The notes below the pieces were generated by a model. The model made no database searches. It was not told the DNA's origin and saw only the letters and a program-made list of their open reading frames with translations. From positions 248,001 through 312,000 of the forward strand of contig NZ_BMRB01000001.1 of NCBI RefSeq assembly GCF_014648415.1: DNA of 64,000 bases, read 5' to 3'. The translations under genes were made by a program, and so were the position numbers. This DNA comes from Actinokineospora fastidiosa. GTDB lineage: Bacteria > Actinomycetota > Actinomycetes > Mycobacteriales > Pseudonocardiaceae. This document shows, in pieces, positions 36,077 to 44,344 of the stretch (position 1 is the stretch's first letter; each line of letters begins with the position of its first letter).

Positions 36077-37231
36077 ATGGCTGAGGACACCGCGCGCTGG
36101 GGGTTTGAGACCAGGGCGATTCACGCTGGGCAGGATCCGGACCCGCGAACCGGGGCGGTGATCGTGCCGATCTACCAGACCTCGACGTTCGCCCAGGACG
36201 GCGTGGGCGGGCTCCGCGAGGGCTACGAGTACTCCCGCACCGCCAACCCGACCCGGACGGTCATGGAGGAGGCGCTGGCGGCGCTGGAGGGCGGGCGGCA
36301 CTGCCTGGCCTTCGCCAGCGGCATGGCGGCCACCGACGTGGCGCTGCGGACGCTGTGCCGTCCCGGCGACCACGTCATCCTCGGCAACGACGCCTACGGC
36401 GGCACCTTTCGGCTGCTCGACAAGGTCCTCGCGCACTGGGGCGTGGAGCACACCGCCGTCGACCTGAGCGACCCGGTCGCCACCCGCGCCGCCGTGCGGC
36501 CGACCACCAAGGTGATCTGGTCGGAGACGCCGTCCAACCCGCTGCTCGGGATTGTCGACATCACCGCGCTCGCCGCGGTGGCCGCCGAGGCCGGGGCGCG
36601 GCTGGTCATCGACAACACCTTCGCCACGCCGTACCTGCAGACCCCGCTGGCGCTGGGCGCCGACGTCGTCCTGCACTCGACCACCAAGTACCTGGGCGGG
36701 CACTCCGACGTGGTCGGCGGCGCGCTGATCACCGACGACACCGAGCTGAACGAGGGGTTCGCGTTCCTGCGCAACTCCGCGGGCGCGGTGCCCGGCCCGT
36801 TCGACTCGTGGCTGGTGCTGCGCGGGGCGAAGACCCTGGCGGTGCGGATGGAGCGGCACTGCGACAACGCCGAGCGGATCGTGGCGGCGCTGGCGGGCCA
36901 CCCGAAGGTGACCAAGGTGTACTACCCGGGCCTGGAGACGCACCCCGGCCACGACATCGCGGCCAAGCAGATGCGGCGGCCCGGCGGCATGGTGTCGTTC
37001 CAGGTGGCGGGCGGCGAGCAGGCAGCGCTGGACGTCGCGGCGCGGACCAGGCTGTTCACCCTCGGGGAGTCCCTGGGCGGCATCGAGTCGCTGATCGAGC
37101 ACCCCGGGCGGATGACGCACGCCAGCACGGCGGGCTCGCTGCTGGAGGTGCCGTCCGACCTGCTCCGGCTGTCGGTGGGCATCGAGTCAGCGGCCGACCT
37201 GGTCGCCGACCTGCTGGCCGCGCTGGGCTGA
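36077..37231 (+). CDS. metB: Cystathionine gamma-synthase/lyase family enzyme
   Basis: A 384-residue Cys/Met-metabolism PLP enzyme. [30 protein letters not shown] opens the protein. YSRTANPTR binds phosphate, and [14 protein letters not shown] and [12 protein letters not shown] surround the cofactor. [12 protein letters not shown] holds the Schiff-base lysine. As with Rv1079, it could run as a gamma-synthase (O-succinylhomoserine plus cysteine) or as a gamma-lyase. The nearby cbs gene supports a trans-sulphuration role. It converges on the pra gene through a perfect bidirectional terminator. Confidence 0.93.
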   Translation: MAEDTARWGFETRAIHAGQDPDPRTGAVIVPIYQTSTFAQDGVGGLREGYEYSRTANPTRTVMEEALAALEGGRHCLAFASGMAATDVALRTLCRPGDHVILGNDAYGGTFRLLDKVLAHWGVEHTAVDLSDPVATRAAVRPTTKVIWSETPSNPLLGIVDITALAAVAAEAGARLVIDNTFATPYLQTPLALGADVVLHSTTKYLGGHSDVVGGALITDDTELNEGFAFLRNSAGAVPGPFDSWLVLRGAKTLAVRMERHCDNAERIVAALAGHPKVTKVYYPGLETHPGHDIAAKQMRRPGGMVSFQVAGGEQAALDVAARTRLFTLGESLGGIESLIEHPGRMTHASTAGSLLEVPSDLLRLSVGIESAADLVADLLAALG

Positions 37232-37242
37232 GCCGGAAACGC

Positions 37243-37276
37243 GAAGCGGGCCCCGGATCGCTCCGGGGCCCGCTTC
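37243..37276. terminator. Bidirectional terminator between metB and pra
   Basis: A perfect 14-bp stem, GAAGCGGGCCCCGG (37243-37256) with its complement (37263-37276), encloses a six-base loop. It starts 12 bases after the metB stop and ends nine bases before the pra stop, so it serves both convergent genes. Confidence 0.85.
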
Positions 37277-37285
37277 CGTGTCAGG

Positions 37286-38416
37286 TCACCACTGCTGCGG
37301 CGGCTGCTGCTGGCCGTACGGGTTCTGCTGGCCCGGGTAGCCGCCGGGCTGCGGCTGCTGGCCGTAGCCGGGCTGCTGCTGGGGCTGGCCGTAGGGCTGC
37401 TGCGGCTGGCCGTACTGCGGCTGCTGGCCGGGGAACCCGCCGGGCTGCTGGCCGTAGGGCTGCTGCTGCGGCGGCTGGTGGCCGTAGGGGTTCTGCTGCT
37501 GCGGCTGACCCGGGTAGCCCGCGGGCTGCCCGAAGTGGTTCGGGCCGCCGTAGCCCGCCGGGCCGCCCGCCGCGGCGCCGGAGACCAGGAACTGCTTCGC
37601 GCCGGGGATGAACGCCAGCGCGCCCGCCGCGGTGATCAGGATGCCGAAGATCAGCAGGAAGACCACGCGGGACGAGGCGCCCATGCCCTCAGTCATCATC
37701 AGGATCGCGCCGAGCAGGAGCACGCCGCCGCCTGCGACCACCAGCGACGCCAGGCCGTTCTTCTTCATGAACAGCAGCGCGGCGCCCGCGATCGCCAGGG
37801 CCGAGCCCAGCACGGCGAGGATCAGGTACGCCCAGATCTGCCCCGGCAGGAACTCGGCGAAGTCCATGGCCTCGAAGATCAGCGTGAGCGTCAGGATCAG
37901 CCCGATGAGGCCGAGCAGGGCGACGACGCCCTGCACGATCATCGGCACCATCGCGGTCCCGCCCTGGCCCCCGGCCGCCGGGCCGTAGGCGTGCTGCTGC
38001 GGGTAGCCGGGCGGCGGGCCGTAGCCCGGCTGCGGCGGCTGGCCGGGGAACCCGCCCGGCTGGCCGTACGGGCCGGGGGGCTGCTGGCCGTGCTGGCCGG
38101 GGTACTGGCCGTGGTCGCCGGGCTGGGCGTACGGCGGGGTCTGCGGGACCGAGCCGGGCGGCACCATCTGGGTGTGGTCGCCGCCGGGCGCCGGGGTCGC
38201 GCCCGCGCCCCGCACCACCTGGGTGCGGTCGGCGTTGTCGTCGTCGGCGCCGGAGGCGCCGGGCAGCGGCTGGCCAGGCTGGATCGCCTGGGTGCGCTCG
38301 ACGCCGTCGGCGCCGGTGTCGGTGGACGGTGCAGGCGTCGAACCCGCGTCCGGCCCCGGGCCGCCTGGTTGACTGCCGGGCTGCCACGGCTGGTTCGGCG
38401 GCTGGGGAGCACTCAT
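37286..38416 (-). CDS. pra: Pra-like proline/glutamine-rich membrane protein
   Basis: A 376-residue protein. The N-terminal 150 residues are Pro/Gly/Gln-rich and contain three spaced Thr-Gln motifs (ERTQAIQ, DRTQVVR, DHTQMVP). A central membrane domain has about four helices (VQGVVALLGLIGLILTLTLIF; AYLILAVLGSALAIAGAALL; LVVAGGGVLLLGAILMM; VVFLLIFGILITAAGAL). A C-terminal low-complexity tail is dominated by GQQP/PYGQ units. Position between metB and cbs matches the proline-rich antigen homologue Rv1078. The TQ motifs resemble Ser/Thr-kinase target sites; this is an inference. ATG 38416 is preferred for its AAGGGGTGGG leader. Confidence 0.82.
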   Translation of the reverse strand: MSAPQPPNQPWQPGSQPGGPGPDAGSTPAPSTDTGADGVERTQAIQPGQPLPGASGADDDNADRTQVVRGAGATPAPGGDHTQMVPPGSVPQTPPYAQPGDHGQYPGQHGQQPPGPYGQPGGFPGQPPQPGYGPPPGYPQQHAYGPAAGGQGGTAMVPMIVQGVVALLGLIGLILTLTLIFEAMDFAEFLPGQIWAYLILAVLGSALAIAGAALLFMKKNGLASLVVAGGGVLLLGAILMMTEGMGASSRVVFLLIFGILITAAGALAFIPGAKQFLVSGAAAGGPAGYGGPNHFGQPAGYPGQPQQQNPYGHQPPQQQPYGQQPGGFPGQQPQYGQPQQPYGQPQQQPGYGQQPQPGGYPGQQNPYGQQQPPQQW

Positions 38417-38503
38417 CGGGTTTCCCACCCCTTATTGACCTGGTTTGTTGCCTAACGACGGCAACGCTATCGGATCGGGTTTATCCGCGCCGGGATTGGG
38501 CGA

Positions 38504-39880
38504 TCATTTCCCGGCGAGGAATCCCAGCAGGTCCTGCCTGGTGACCACGCCAGCGGGCTTGCCGTCGAGCAGCACGAGCGCGGCGTCGGCCGAGGCGAGC
38601 GCGGCCATCGCGGCGGTGACCTGCTCGCCCGCGCCGATCGTCGGCAGCGCCGGGGACATGTGCAGGTCGAGCCGGTCGGCCAGGGCTGCCTTGCCCGCGA
38701 ACAGGGCGTCGAGCAGGTCGCGCTCGTTGACCGCGCCCACGACCTCGGCGGCCATCACCGGCGGCTCGGCGCTGACGACCGGCATCTGGCTGACGCCGAA
38801 CTCGCGCAGGATGGCCACCGCGTCGGCGACGGTCTCGGTCGGGTGGGCGTGGATGAACTCCGGCAGCGCCCCGCCGGTGGTCTTGCGGCGCAGCACGTCG
38901 CCCACGGTCGCGCCGGAGTGGTCGGCGGGAAGGAAGCCGTACTGGGACATCCAGGAGTCGTTGAAGACCTTGGACAGGTAGCCGCGGCCGCCGTCGGGCA
39001 GCAGCACGACCACCACGTCGTCGGGGCCGAGGCGCTTGGCCAGGCGCAGCGCGGCCGCGGCCGCCATGCCGCACGACCCGCCGACCAGCAGGCCCTCCTC
39101 GCGGGCGAGCCTGCGGGTGATCTCGAAGGACTCCGCGTCGGAGACGGCGATGATCTCGTCGGCGACGCCGCGGTCGTAGGTGTCCGGCCAGAAGTCCTCG
39201 CCGACGCCCTCGACCAGGTACGGCCTGCCGGTGCCGCCGGAGTACACCGAGCCCTCCGGGTCGGCGCCGATGATCTTGACCCGGCCGTCGGAGACCTCCT
39301 TGAGGTAGCGGCCGGTGCCGGAGATGGTGCCGCCGGTGCCCACGCCCGCGACGAAGTGCGTGATCCGCCCCTCGGTCTGCCGCCACAGCTCGGGGCCGGT
39401 CGAGTGGTAGTGGCTGGCCGGGTTCTCCGGGTTGGCGTACTGGTTGGGCTTCCAGGCGCCCTCGATCTCGCGCACCAGCCGGTCGGAGACGTTGTAGTAG
39501 GAGTCCGGGTGCTCGGGGGCCACGGCCGTGGGGCAGACGACGACCTCGGCGCCGTACGCGCGCAGCACGTTGCGCTTGTCCTCGCTGACCTTGTCGGGGC
39601 AGACGAAGACGCACTTGTAGCCCTTGCGCTGGGCGACCATGGCCAGGCCGACACCGGTGTTGCCCGAGGTCGGCTCGACGATGGTGCCGCCGGGGCGCAG
39701 CTCGCCGGAGCGCTCGGCGGCCTCGACCATCCGGACCGCGATCCGGTCCTTCACGCTGCCGCCCGGGTTCAGGTACTCGACCTTCGCCAGGACCAGCGGC
39801 TCCAGGCCCTCGGCGAGCGCGTTCAGCTTGACCAGCGGGGTGTCGCCGACGAGGTCGATGACGTGCTCGACGTAGTCCAC
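38504..39880 (-). CDS. cbs: Cystathionine beta-synthase
   Basis: A 458-residue PLP enzyme condensing serine and homocysteine to cystathionine. The catalytic domain (1-about 325) has NPGGSVKDR with the Schiff-base lysine, EPTSGNTGVGLAM binding the substrate carboxylate, and the phosphate-binding GTGGTISGTG loop. A C-terminal CBS-domain pair (from about 340, GATVGDVLRRK, to GVVTRQDLLGFLAGK) would give regulation by adenosyl ligands in animal homologues. GTG 39880 has GGAGGA upstream and gives the family start VDYVEHVIDLVGDTPLVKL. With metB nearby it indicates reverse trans-sulphuration of methionine sulphur to cysteine. Confidence 0.94.
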   Translation of the reverse strand: MDYVEHVIDLVGDTPLVKLNALAEGLEPLVLAKVEYLNPGGSVKDRIAVRMVEAAERSGELRPGGTIVEPTSGNTGVGLAMVAQRKGYKCVFVCPDKVSEDKRNVLRAYGAEVVVCPTAVAPEHPDSYYNVSDRLVREIEGAWKPNQYANPENPASHYHSTGPELWRQTEGRITHFVAGVGTGGTISGTGRYLKEVSDGRVKIIGADPEGSVYSGGTGRPYLVEGVGEDFWPDTYDRGVADEIIAVSDAESFEITRRLAREEGLLVGGSCGMAAAAALRLAKRLGPDDVVVVLLPDGGRGYLSKVFNDSWMSQYGFLPADHSGATVGDVLRRKTTGGALPEFIHAHPTETVADAVAILREFGVSQMPVVSAEPPVMAAEVVGAVNERDLLDALFAGKAALADRLDLHMSPALPTIGAGEQVTAAMAALASADAALVLLDGKPAGVVTRQDLLGFLAGK

Positions 39881-40011
39881 CGGGGTCCTCCATCTCACTT
39901 CCTGGAACTGGCCCTCACCCTATCCGCTGACCGTCTCCAAGGCTGCTGTCAGCGCCTTTGGGTACAACGGATGGTGGGGGGAGAGCGATATCCCTGGTGA
40001 GGAAAGGGGGT

Positions 40012-40833
40012 ATGGCGATGGTGGAGAGGGTGCTGCCGGGGCTGCGGATGCTGGCGGTGGCGGTGGGGTCGCTGGGCGGGCTGTCCGCGGGCGCGTACGG
40101 CCTGTTGAACACGCAGTCGAAGCGGGCGCGGACGGTGATTGGGGTCCCCAAGGACCGGCCGTTCCTCGCCGACGGGGTGTACCTGCCGGACGGGACCGGG
40201 CCGGTGGCGCGCGGGGCGGCGCTGTCGTTCGCGGTGTTCGGCGACTCCAGCGCGGCGGGCCTCGGCGCGGAGAGCGCGGACCGGCTGCCCGGGGTGCGGC
40301 TGGCCCGCGGCCTGGCCGAGGAGCTGGGCGAGCCGGTGCGGCTGGTCACCCACGCCGTCGTCGGATCGCGCACGACGCATCTGGCCGCGCAGGTGGACGC
40401 CGCGCTGACCGACCCGCCCGCGGTGGCGCTGGTGCTCGTCGGCGGCAATGACGTGACCGCGCGGCTGGGGATCGCCGAGTCGGCCGCGCTGCTGGCCCGG
40501 CAGGTGGACCGGCTGCTGGCCGCTGGCGTGGCCGTGGTCGTGGGGACCTGCCCCGACCTGGGCGCCATCCGGCCGATCCCGCAGCCGCTGCGCGAGGTGG
40601 CCCGCCGCTACAGCCTGGCGCTGGCCAGGGCGCAGGCCCGCGCGCTGGCCGGGTCCGGCGCCGTCGTCGTGCCGATGGCGGCCTTGCTGACCAGGCATTT
40701 CGTGGACCGGCACGCGGAGTTGTTCAGCCCCGACCGGTTCCACCCGAACGGGGCGGGCTACGGCCTGGCGGCGGACATGCTGCTGGCTCCGCTGTGCGCC
40801 GCGGCCGGGCTGTGGGAGGGTCGGCGCAGCTGA
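40012..40833 (+). CDS. SGNH/GDSL hydrolase (Rv1075c-like)
   Basis: A 273-residue SGNH hydrolase. An N-terminal hydrophobic helix (LAVAVGSLGGLSAGAYGLL) probably anchors or exports it. Block I is FGDSSAAG with the catalytic Ser, the Gly/Asn blocks are LVTHAVVGSRT and VGGNDVT, and block V is DRFHPNGAGYGLAADML with catalytic Asp and His. Rv1075c of M. tuberculosis, at the same place next to cbs and the thiolase, is an esterase of this type. ATG 40012 has GAGG nine bases upstream; ATG 40018 is an alternative. It is divergent from cbs and in line with the thiolase gene. Confidence 0.88.
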   Translation: MAMVERVLPGLRMLAVAVGSLGGLSAGAYGLLNTQSKRARTVIGVPKDRPFLADGVYLPDGTGPVARGAALSFAVFGDSSAAGLGAESADRLPGVRLARGLAEELGEPVRLVTHAVVGSRTTHLAAQVDAALTDPPAVALVLVGGNDVTARLGIAESAALLARQVDRLLAAGVAVVVGTCPDLGAIRPIPQPLREVARRYSLALARAQARALAGSGAVVVPMAALLTRHFVDRHAELFSPDRFHPNGAGYGLAADMLLAPLCAAAGLWEGRRS

Positions 40834-40867
40834 GCGCGGCGCACCTTGTCGCGCCTGGCCGACCGAC

Positions 40868-40883
40868 CTAAGCTACCGCTTAG
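40868..40883. promoter_or_regulatory. Palindromic operator ahead of the thiolase gene
   Basis: CTAAGC (40868-40873) and GCTTAG (40878-40883) are perfect arms with a four-base spacer, 28 bases before the thiolase ATG. Palindromes of the form TAAGC-N4-GCTTA are commonly seen before fatty-acid-oxidation genes in actinobacteria and are read by TetR-type repressors. No such regulator gene is adjacent. Confidence 0.6.
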
Positions 40884-40910
40884 TAATCGCCGCGCTTGAG
40901 GAGTAACGCC

Positions 40911-42131
40911 ATGCCAGAGGCCGTGATCGTCTCCGCAGTCCGCTCCCCCATCGGCCGCGCGGGCAAGGGCTCGCTCGTGGACATGCGCCCCGACGACCTG
41001 ACCGCCCAGATGGTCAGGGCCGCACTGGACAAGGTCCCCGCGCTGGACCCCAGGGACATCGACGACCTGATCCTGGGCTGCGGCATGCCCGGCGGCGAGG
41101 CGGGCTTCAACATGGGCCGCATCGTGGCCGTGCTGCTCGGCTACGACCACCTGCCCGGCTGCACCATCACCCGCTACTGCGCCTCCTCCCTGCAGACGAC
41201 CCGGATGGCGATGCACGCCATCAAGGCCGGTGAGGGCGACGTGTTCATCTCCGCGGGCGTGGAGACGGTGTCGCGCGCGGCGAAGGGCAGCTCCGACACC
41301 TGGCCGGACACCCGCAACCCGCTGTTCGCCGACGCCATGGCCCGCACGGCCGCCGTCGCGGAGAAGGGCGCGGGCTCCTGGCAGGACCCGCGCGAGAGCG
41401 GCGTCGTCCCCGACGCCTACATCGCCATGGGCCAGACCGCGGAGAACCTCGCCCTGCTCAAGGGCGTGACCCGCGAGGACATGGACCACTTCGGCGTGCG
41501 CTCGCAGAACCTGGCCGAGGCCGCGATCAAGGCGGGCTTCTGGGCCCGCGAGATCACCCCGGTCACCCGCCCGGACGGCTCGGTCGTGGACACCGACGAC
41601 GGCCCCCGGCCCGGCGTGACGTACGAGAAGACCGCGACCCTGCAGCCGGTGTTCCGCCCCGACGGCCGCGTCACCGCGGGCAACTGCTGCCCGCTCAACG
41701 ACGGCGCGGCCGCCCTGGTGATCATGTCCGACACCAAGGCGCGCGAGCTGGGCCTGACGCCGCTGGCGCGGATCGTGTCCACCGGCGTGTCCGGCCTGTC
41801 GCCGGAGATCATGGGCCTCGGCCCGGTCGAGGCGTCCCGGCGGGCGCTGGCCAGGGCGGGGCTGACCATCGACGACATCGACCTCGTGGAGATCAACGAG
41901 GCGTTCGCCGCGCAGGTCATCCCGTCCGCGCGCGACCTGGGCGTCCCCGAGGACAAGCTGAACGTCAACGGCGGCGCCATCGCCGTCGGCCACCCGTTCG
42001 GCATGACCGGCGCGCGGATCACCGCCACGCTCATCAACTCGCTGCAGTGGCACGACAAGCAGTTCGGCCTCGAGACGATGTGCGTCGGCGGCGGCCAGGG
42101 CATGGCGATGGTGCTCGAGCGGCTGAGCTGA
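40911..42131 (+). CDS. Acetyl-CoA acyltransferase (thiolase, FadA type)
   Basis: A 406-residue thiolase cleaving 3-ketoacyl-CoA in beta-oxidation, or condensing acetyl-CoA. The acyl-accepting Cys90 lies in TRYCASSLQTTRMA. INEAFAAQ carries the conserved Asn-Glu-Ala-Phe, GHPFGMTGAR the catalytic His, and CVGGGQGMAM the second Cys. Sequence and position next to the SGNH gene match fadA3 (Rv1074c). ATG 40911 is preceded by GAGGAG seven bases away. The palindrome just upstream suggests repression until fatty acids are present. Confidence 0.94.
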   Translation: MPEAVIVSAVRSPIGRAGKGSLVDMRPDDLTAQMVRAALDKVPALDPRDIDDLILGCGMPGGEAGFNMGRIVAVLLGYDHLPGCTITRYCASSLQTTRMAMHAIKAGEGDVFISAGVETVSRAAKGSSDTWPDTRNPLFADAMARTAAVAEKGAGSWQDPRESGVVPDAYIAMGQTAENLALLKGVTREDMDHFGVRSQNLAEAAIKAGFWAREITPVTRPDGSVVDTDDGPRPGVTYEKTATLQPVFRPDGRVTAGNCCPLNDGAAALVIMSDTKARELGLTPLARIVSTGVSGLSPEIMGLGPVEASRRALARAGLTIDDIDLVEINEAFAAQVIPSARDLGVPEDKLNVNGGAIAVGHPFGMTGARITATLINSLQWHDKQFGLETMCVGGGQGMAMVLERLS

Positions 42132-42157
42132 CGCGGTCGGCGGGTAGGTTGCCCGGT

Positions 42158-43132
42158 ATGCGCGTGCTGTTCGCCAGCCTTGCGTCCGTCGGGCACACCT
42201 ACCCGCTGATCCCGCTCGCCGTCGCGGCGCGGGCCGCGGGGCACGAGGTGCGGTTCGCCGCGGGCGAGAACGTCCATGAACCGCTGGCGGCCAACGGGTT
42301 GCTGCCGTTCCGCCCTGCCGATGCGTTCTACGAGATCTACGCCGAGGACCTGGCCCCCGAGCTGGCCCGGTGGCGGCCCGACCTGGTCGTCCACGGCTGG
42401 GGCGTGCCGGGGGCCGCGACCGCCGCCGCGGGCGCCGGGATCGCGGGGGCGTGGCACGGGTTCGGCCGGATGTTCCCGGCGGGGATCGGCCTCGAGCTGC
42501 CCGATGACGTCGTGCCCGGGCTGCCGCACCTGGACATCTGCCCGCCGTCCCTGCAGGACCGGGCGTTCCTGGCGGCGACCGACCGGATCGAGCTGCGGCC
42601 GGTCCCCTACGCCGAGCCGGGCCCGCGGTCCTGGGCCGGGCCGCTGGTCTACCTGACGCTCGGCACCGCGTTCGGCACTCCCGAACTCCTGCGCACGGCC
42701 ATCACCGCGCTCGCGGGCCTGGGCGTGCCCGTCGTGGTCGCCACCGGCCGGGTGTCCCCGAGCGACCTCGGTCCCCTGCCGGACACCGTGAGCGCGTACC
42801 CGTGGGTCGCGCAGGCGGACCTGCTGCCGCACGCCACCCTGGCCGTCCACCACGGCGGCAGCGGCACCATGATGAGCGCGCTCGCCGCGGGCGTCCCGCA
42901 GCTGCTCCTGCCCCAGGGCGCCGACCAGTTCGCCAACGCCGAGGCCCTGCACACCGCCGGTGTCGGGGCGCGTCTGCTCCCCCAGGACGCGAGCGCGGAC
43001 GCGATCGCCGACCACGCGGCGAAGCTGCTGTCCGATCCCGCGTACCGCGACTCCGCACGGGGTGTCGCCGAGGAGATCGCCCGCATGCCGTCCCCGGACG
43101 AGGTCGCCCGCCGCCTGCCGGAGCTGTTCTGA
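42158..43132 (+). CDS. UGT/MGT-family glycosyltransferase, short form
   Basis: A 324-residue GT-B glycosyltransferase of the family that decorates macrolides and other natural products. The N-terminal acceptor domain opens RVLFASLASVGHTYPLIPLA. The C-terminal donor domain has PLVYLTLGTAF, VHHGGSGTMMSALAAGVPQLLLP and QFANAEAL, the nucleotide-sugar-binding block. It is about 60 residues shorter than typical members (about 390). The missing part falls in the N-terminal domain between FYEIY and the RWRPDLVVH segment, so the acceptor pocket may be reduced. No biosynthetic genes are nearby. It starts 26 bases after the thiolase stop. Confidence 0.85.
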   Translation: MRVLFASLASVGHTYPLIPLAVAARAAGHEVRFAAGENVHEPLAANGLLPFRPADAFYEIYAEDLAPELARWRPDLVVHGWGVPGAATAAAGAGIAGAWHGFGRMFPAGIGLELPDDVVPGLPHLDICPPSLQDRAFLAATDRIELRPVPYAEPGPRSWAGPLVYLTLGTAFGTPELLRTAITALAGLGVPVVVATGRVSPSDLGPLPDTVSAYPWVAQADLLPHATLAVHHGGSGTMMSALAAGVPQLLLPQGADQFANAEALHTAGVGARLLPQDASADAIADHAAKLLSDPAYRDSARGVAEEIARMPSPDEVARRLPELF

Positions 43133-43170
43133 CGGTCCGCCGCCACCCCCGGCGATTACACTCCGGTGGC

Positions 43171-43539
43171 GTGCGGACACTGCTGGCCTGGCTGCTGGGA
43201 CTCGCGGGCGTGGTCGCCGTCGGCTACGGCGCGTTCACTCCGTGGCACGACGGGATCGCCGGGACGTCCGTGCCGATCGCCGACCTGTTCACCGGCGTCC
43301 ACGACGAGCGGGCCGGGCTGGTCACCTCCATCGCCGTGCTCACCCTGCTGGGCGCCGCGATCGTCGCCGCCGGATTGCTGTTGTCCGGCATCGTGTTGCG
43401 GGCGGGTGCGGCGCTCCTGCTGCTGACCGTTCTGGTGTGGACAGTGCAGTACGGCGGCGTCGATGGCCTGCAGGTCGGTTACTGGAACAGCGTGTTCGGC
43501 ACGCTGCTCGTCATGGTGGCCGCGACCATCAAGGGGTGA
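43171..43539 (+). CDS. Small four-helix membrane protein
   Basis: A 122-residue hydrophobic protein with about four membrane segments (LLAWLLGLAGVVAVGYGAF; VTSIAVLTLLGAAIVAAGLLL; LRAGAALLLLTVLVWTV; VFGTLLVMVAATI). Its N-terminal periplasmic loop is FTPWHDGIAGTSVPIADLFTGV. Proteins of this shape are common and uncharacterised in actinomycetes. GTG 43171 is 38 bases after the glycosyltransferase gene. Its last 11 bases overlap the convergent hydrolase gene. Confidence 0.7.
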   Translation: MRTLLAWLLGLAGVVAVGYGAFTPWHDGIAGTSVPIADLFTGVHDERAGLVTSIAVLTLLGAAIVAAGLLLSGIVLRAGAALLLLTVLVWTVQYGGVDGLQVGYWNSVFGTLLVMVAATIKG

Positions 43540-44335
43540 GCGCCGCCTCCCGGCAGGTGGCCATGATGAGGTCGGCGACGCGGTCCGGGTCGTCGCCCAT
43601 GGGAACGTGGCCGCAGCCGGGCAGGGACACGTGGCGGGCGTCGGGGAGGATCTCGGCGCACCGGCGGGCCTGGCGCGGCCAGAGGATGCGGTCGCGGGTG
43701 CCCCACGCGACCGTCACCGGGACCTCGGGGGCCGGGCTCAGGTAGAAGTAGTCCCGCCCGCCCGCGGCGATCACCGCGTCGAAGCCGGGCGCTGCGGCCA
43801 TCGCGGCCATGTCGGCCAGCATGACCTCGGCGGTCAGCCAGGACGGCCTGCCGAACAGCAGGCTGCCGCCCGCGAACCGGGCGAGCTTGCTGGCGAACAG
43901 GATCCGCTGCAGCGACGGCTTGAGCCGCGCCGTGAGCCGGATGCCGCTGAGCACGCGGATCGCCCACGCGCGGTCGCGCGCGGTCCAGAAACCGGCCGGG
44001 GACAGCACGGTCGCCGAGCGGACCAGGTCGCGCGCTGCCAGTTCCAGCGCGAGCATGCCGCCCAGGGAGTTGCCCGCGATGTGCGGGCGGGTGACGCCGA
44101 GGTCGTCGAACACCTCGGCCAGCGCGGCGACCGCGCCGGGAACGGTGTACGCGCGGCCCTCGGGCAGCATCGGCGACGCGCCGAAGCCGAACAGGTCCAG
44201 GGCGATGACGTCGTGCCGCTCGGCGAGGCGGTCCATGACCGGCTCCCACGCCTGCCACCGGTGGCCGATCCCGTGCAGCAGCACCAGGGGCTCACCGCCG
44301 CCGCGGCGCTCGTAGCTGACCTCGATCTTGGTCAT
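43529..44335 (-). CDS. Alpha/beta hydrolase
   Basis: A 268-residue alpha/beta-hydrolase fold enzyme. VLLHGIGHRWQAWEPV forms the oxyanion region. The nucleophile elbow is IAGNSLGGMLAL with the catalytic Ser, the acid lies near WGTRDRILWP, and the base in GCGHVPMGDDPDRVADLI. The closest shape is the esterase/meta-cleavage hydrolase group; substrate unknown. ATG 44335 has GAGAGGGAA upstream. It ends the reverse-strand operon with the ferredoxin reductase nine bases away and probably works with the EphD-like and hydrolase proteins on a lipid substrate. Confidence 0.87.
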   Translation of the reverse strand: MTKIEVSYERRGGGEPLVLLHGIGHRWQAWEPVMDRLAERHDVIALDLFGFGASPMLPEGRAYTVPGAVAALAEVFDDLGVTRPHIAGNSLGGMLALELAARDLVRSATVLSPAGFWTARDRAWAIRVLSGIRLTARLKPSLQRILFASKLARFAGGSLLFGRPSWLTAEVMLADMAAMAAAPGFDAVIAAGGRDYFYLSPAPEVPVTVAWGTRDRILWPRQARRCAEILPDARHVSLPGCGHVPMGDDPDRVADLIMATCREAALTP

Positions 44336-44344
44336 GGTTCCCTC

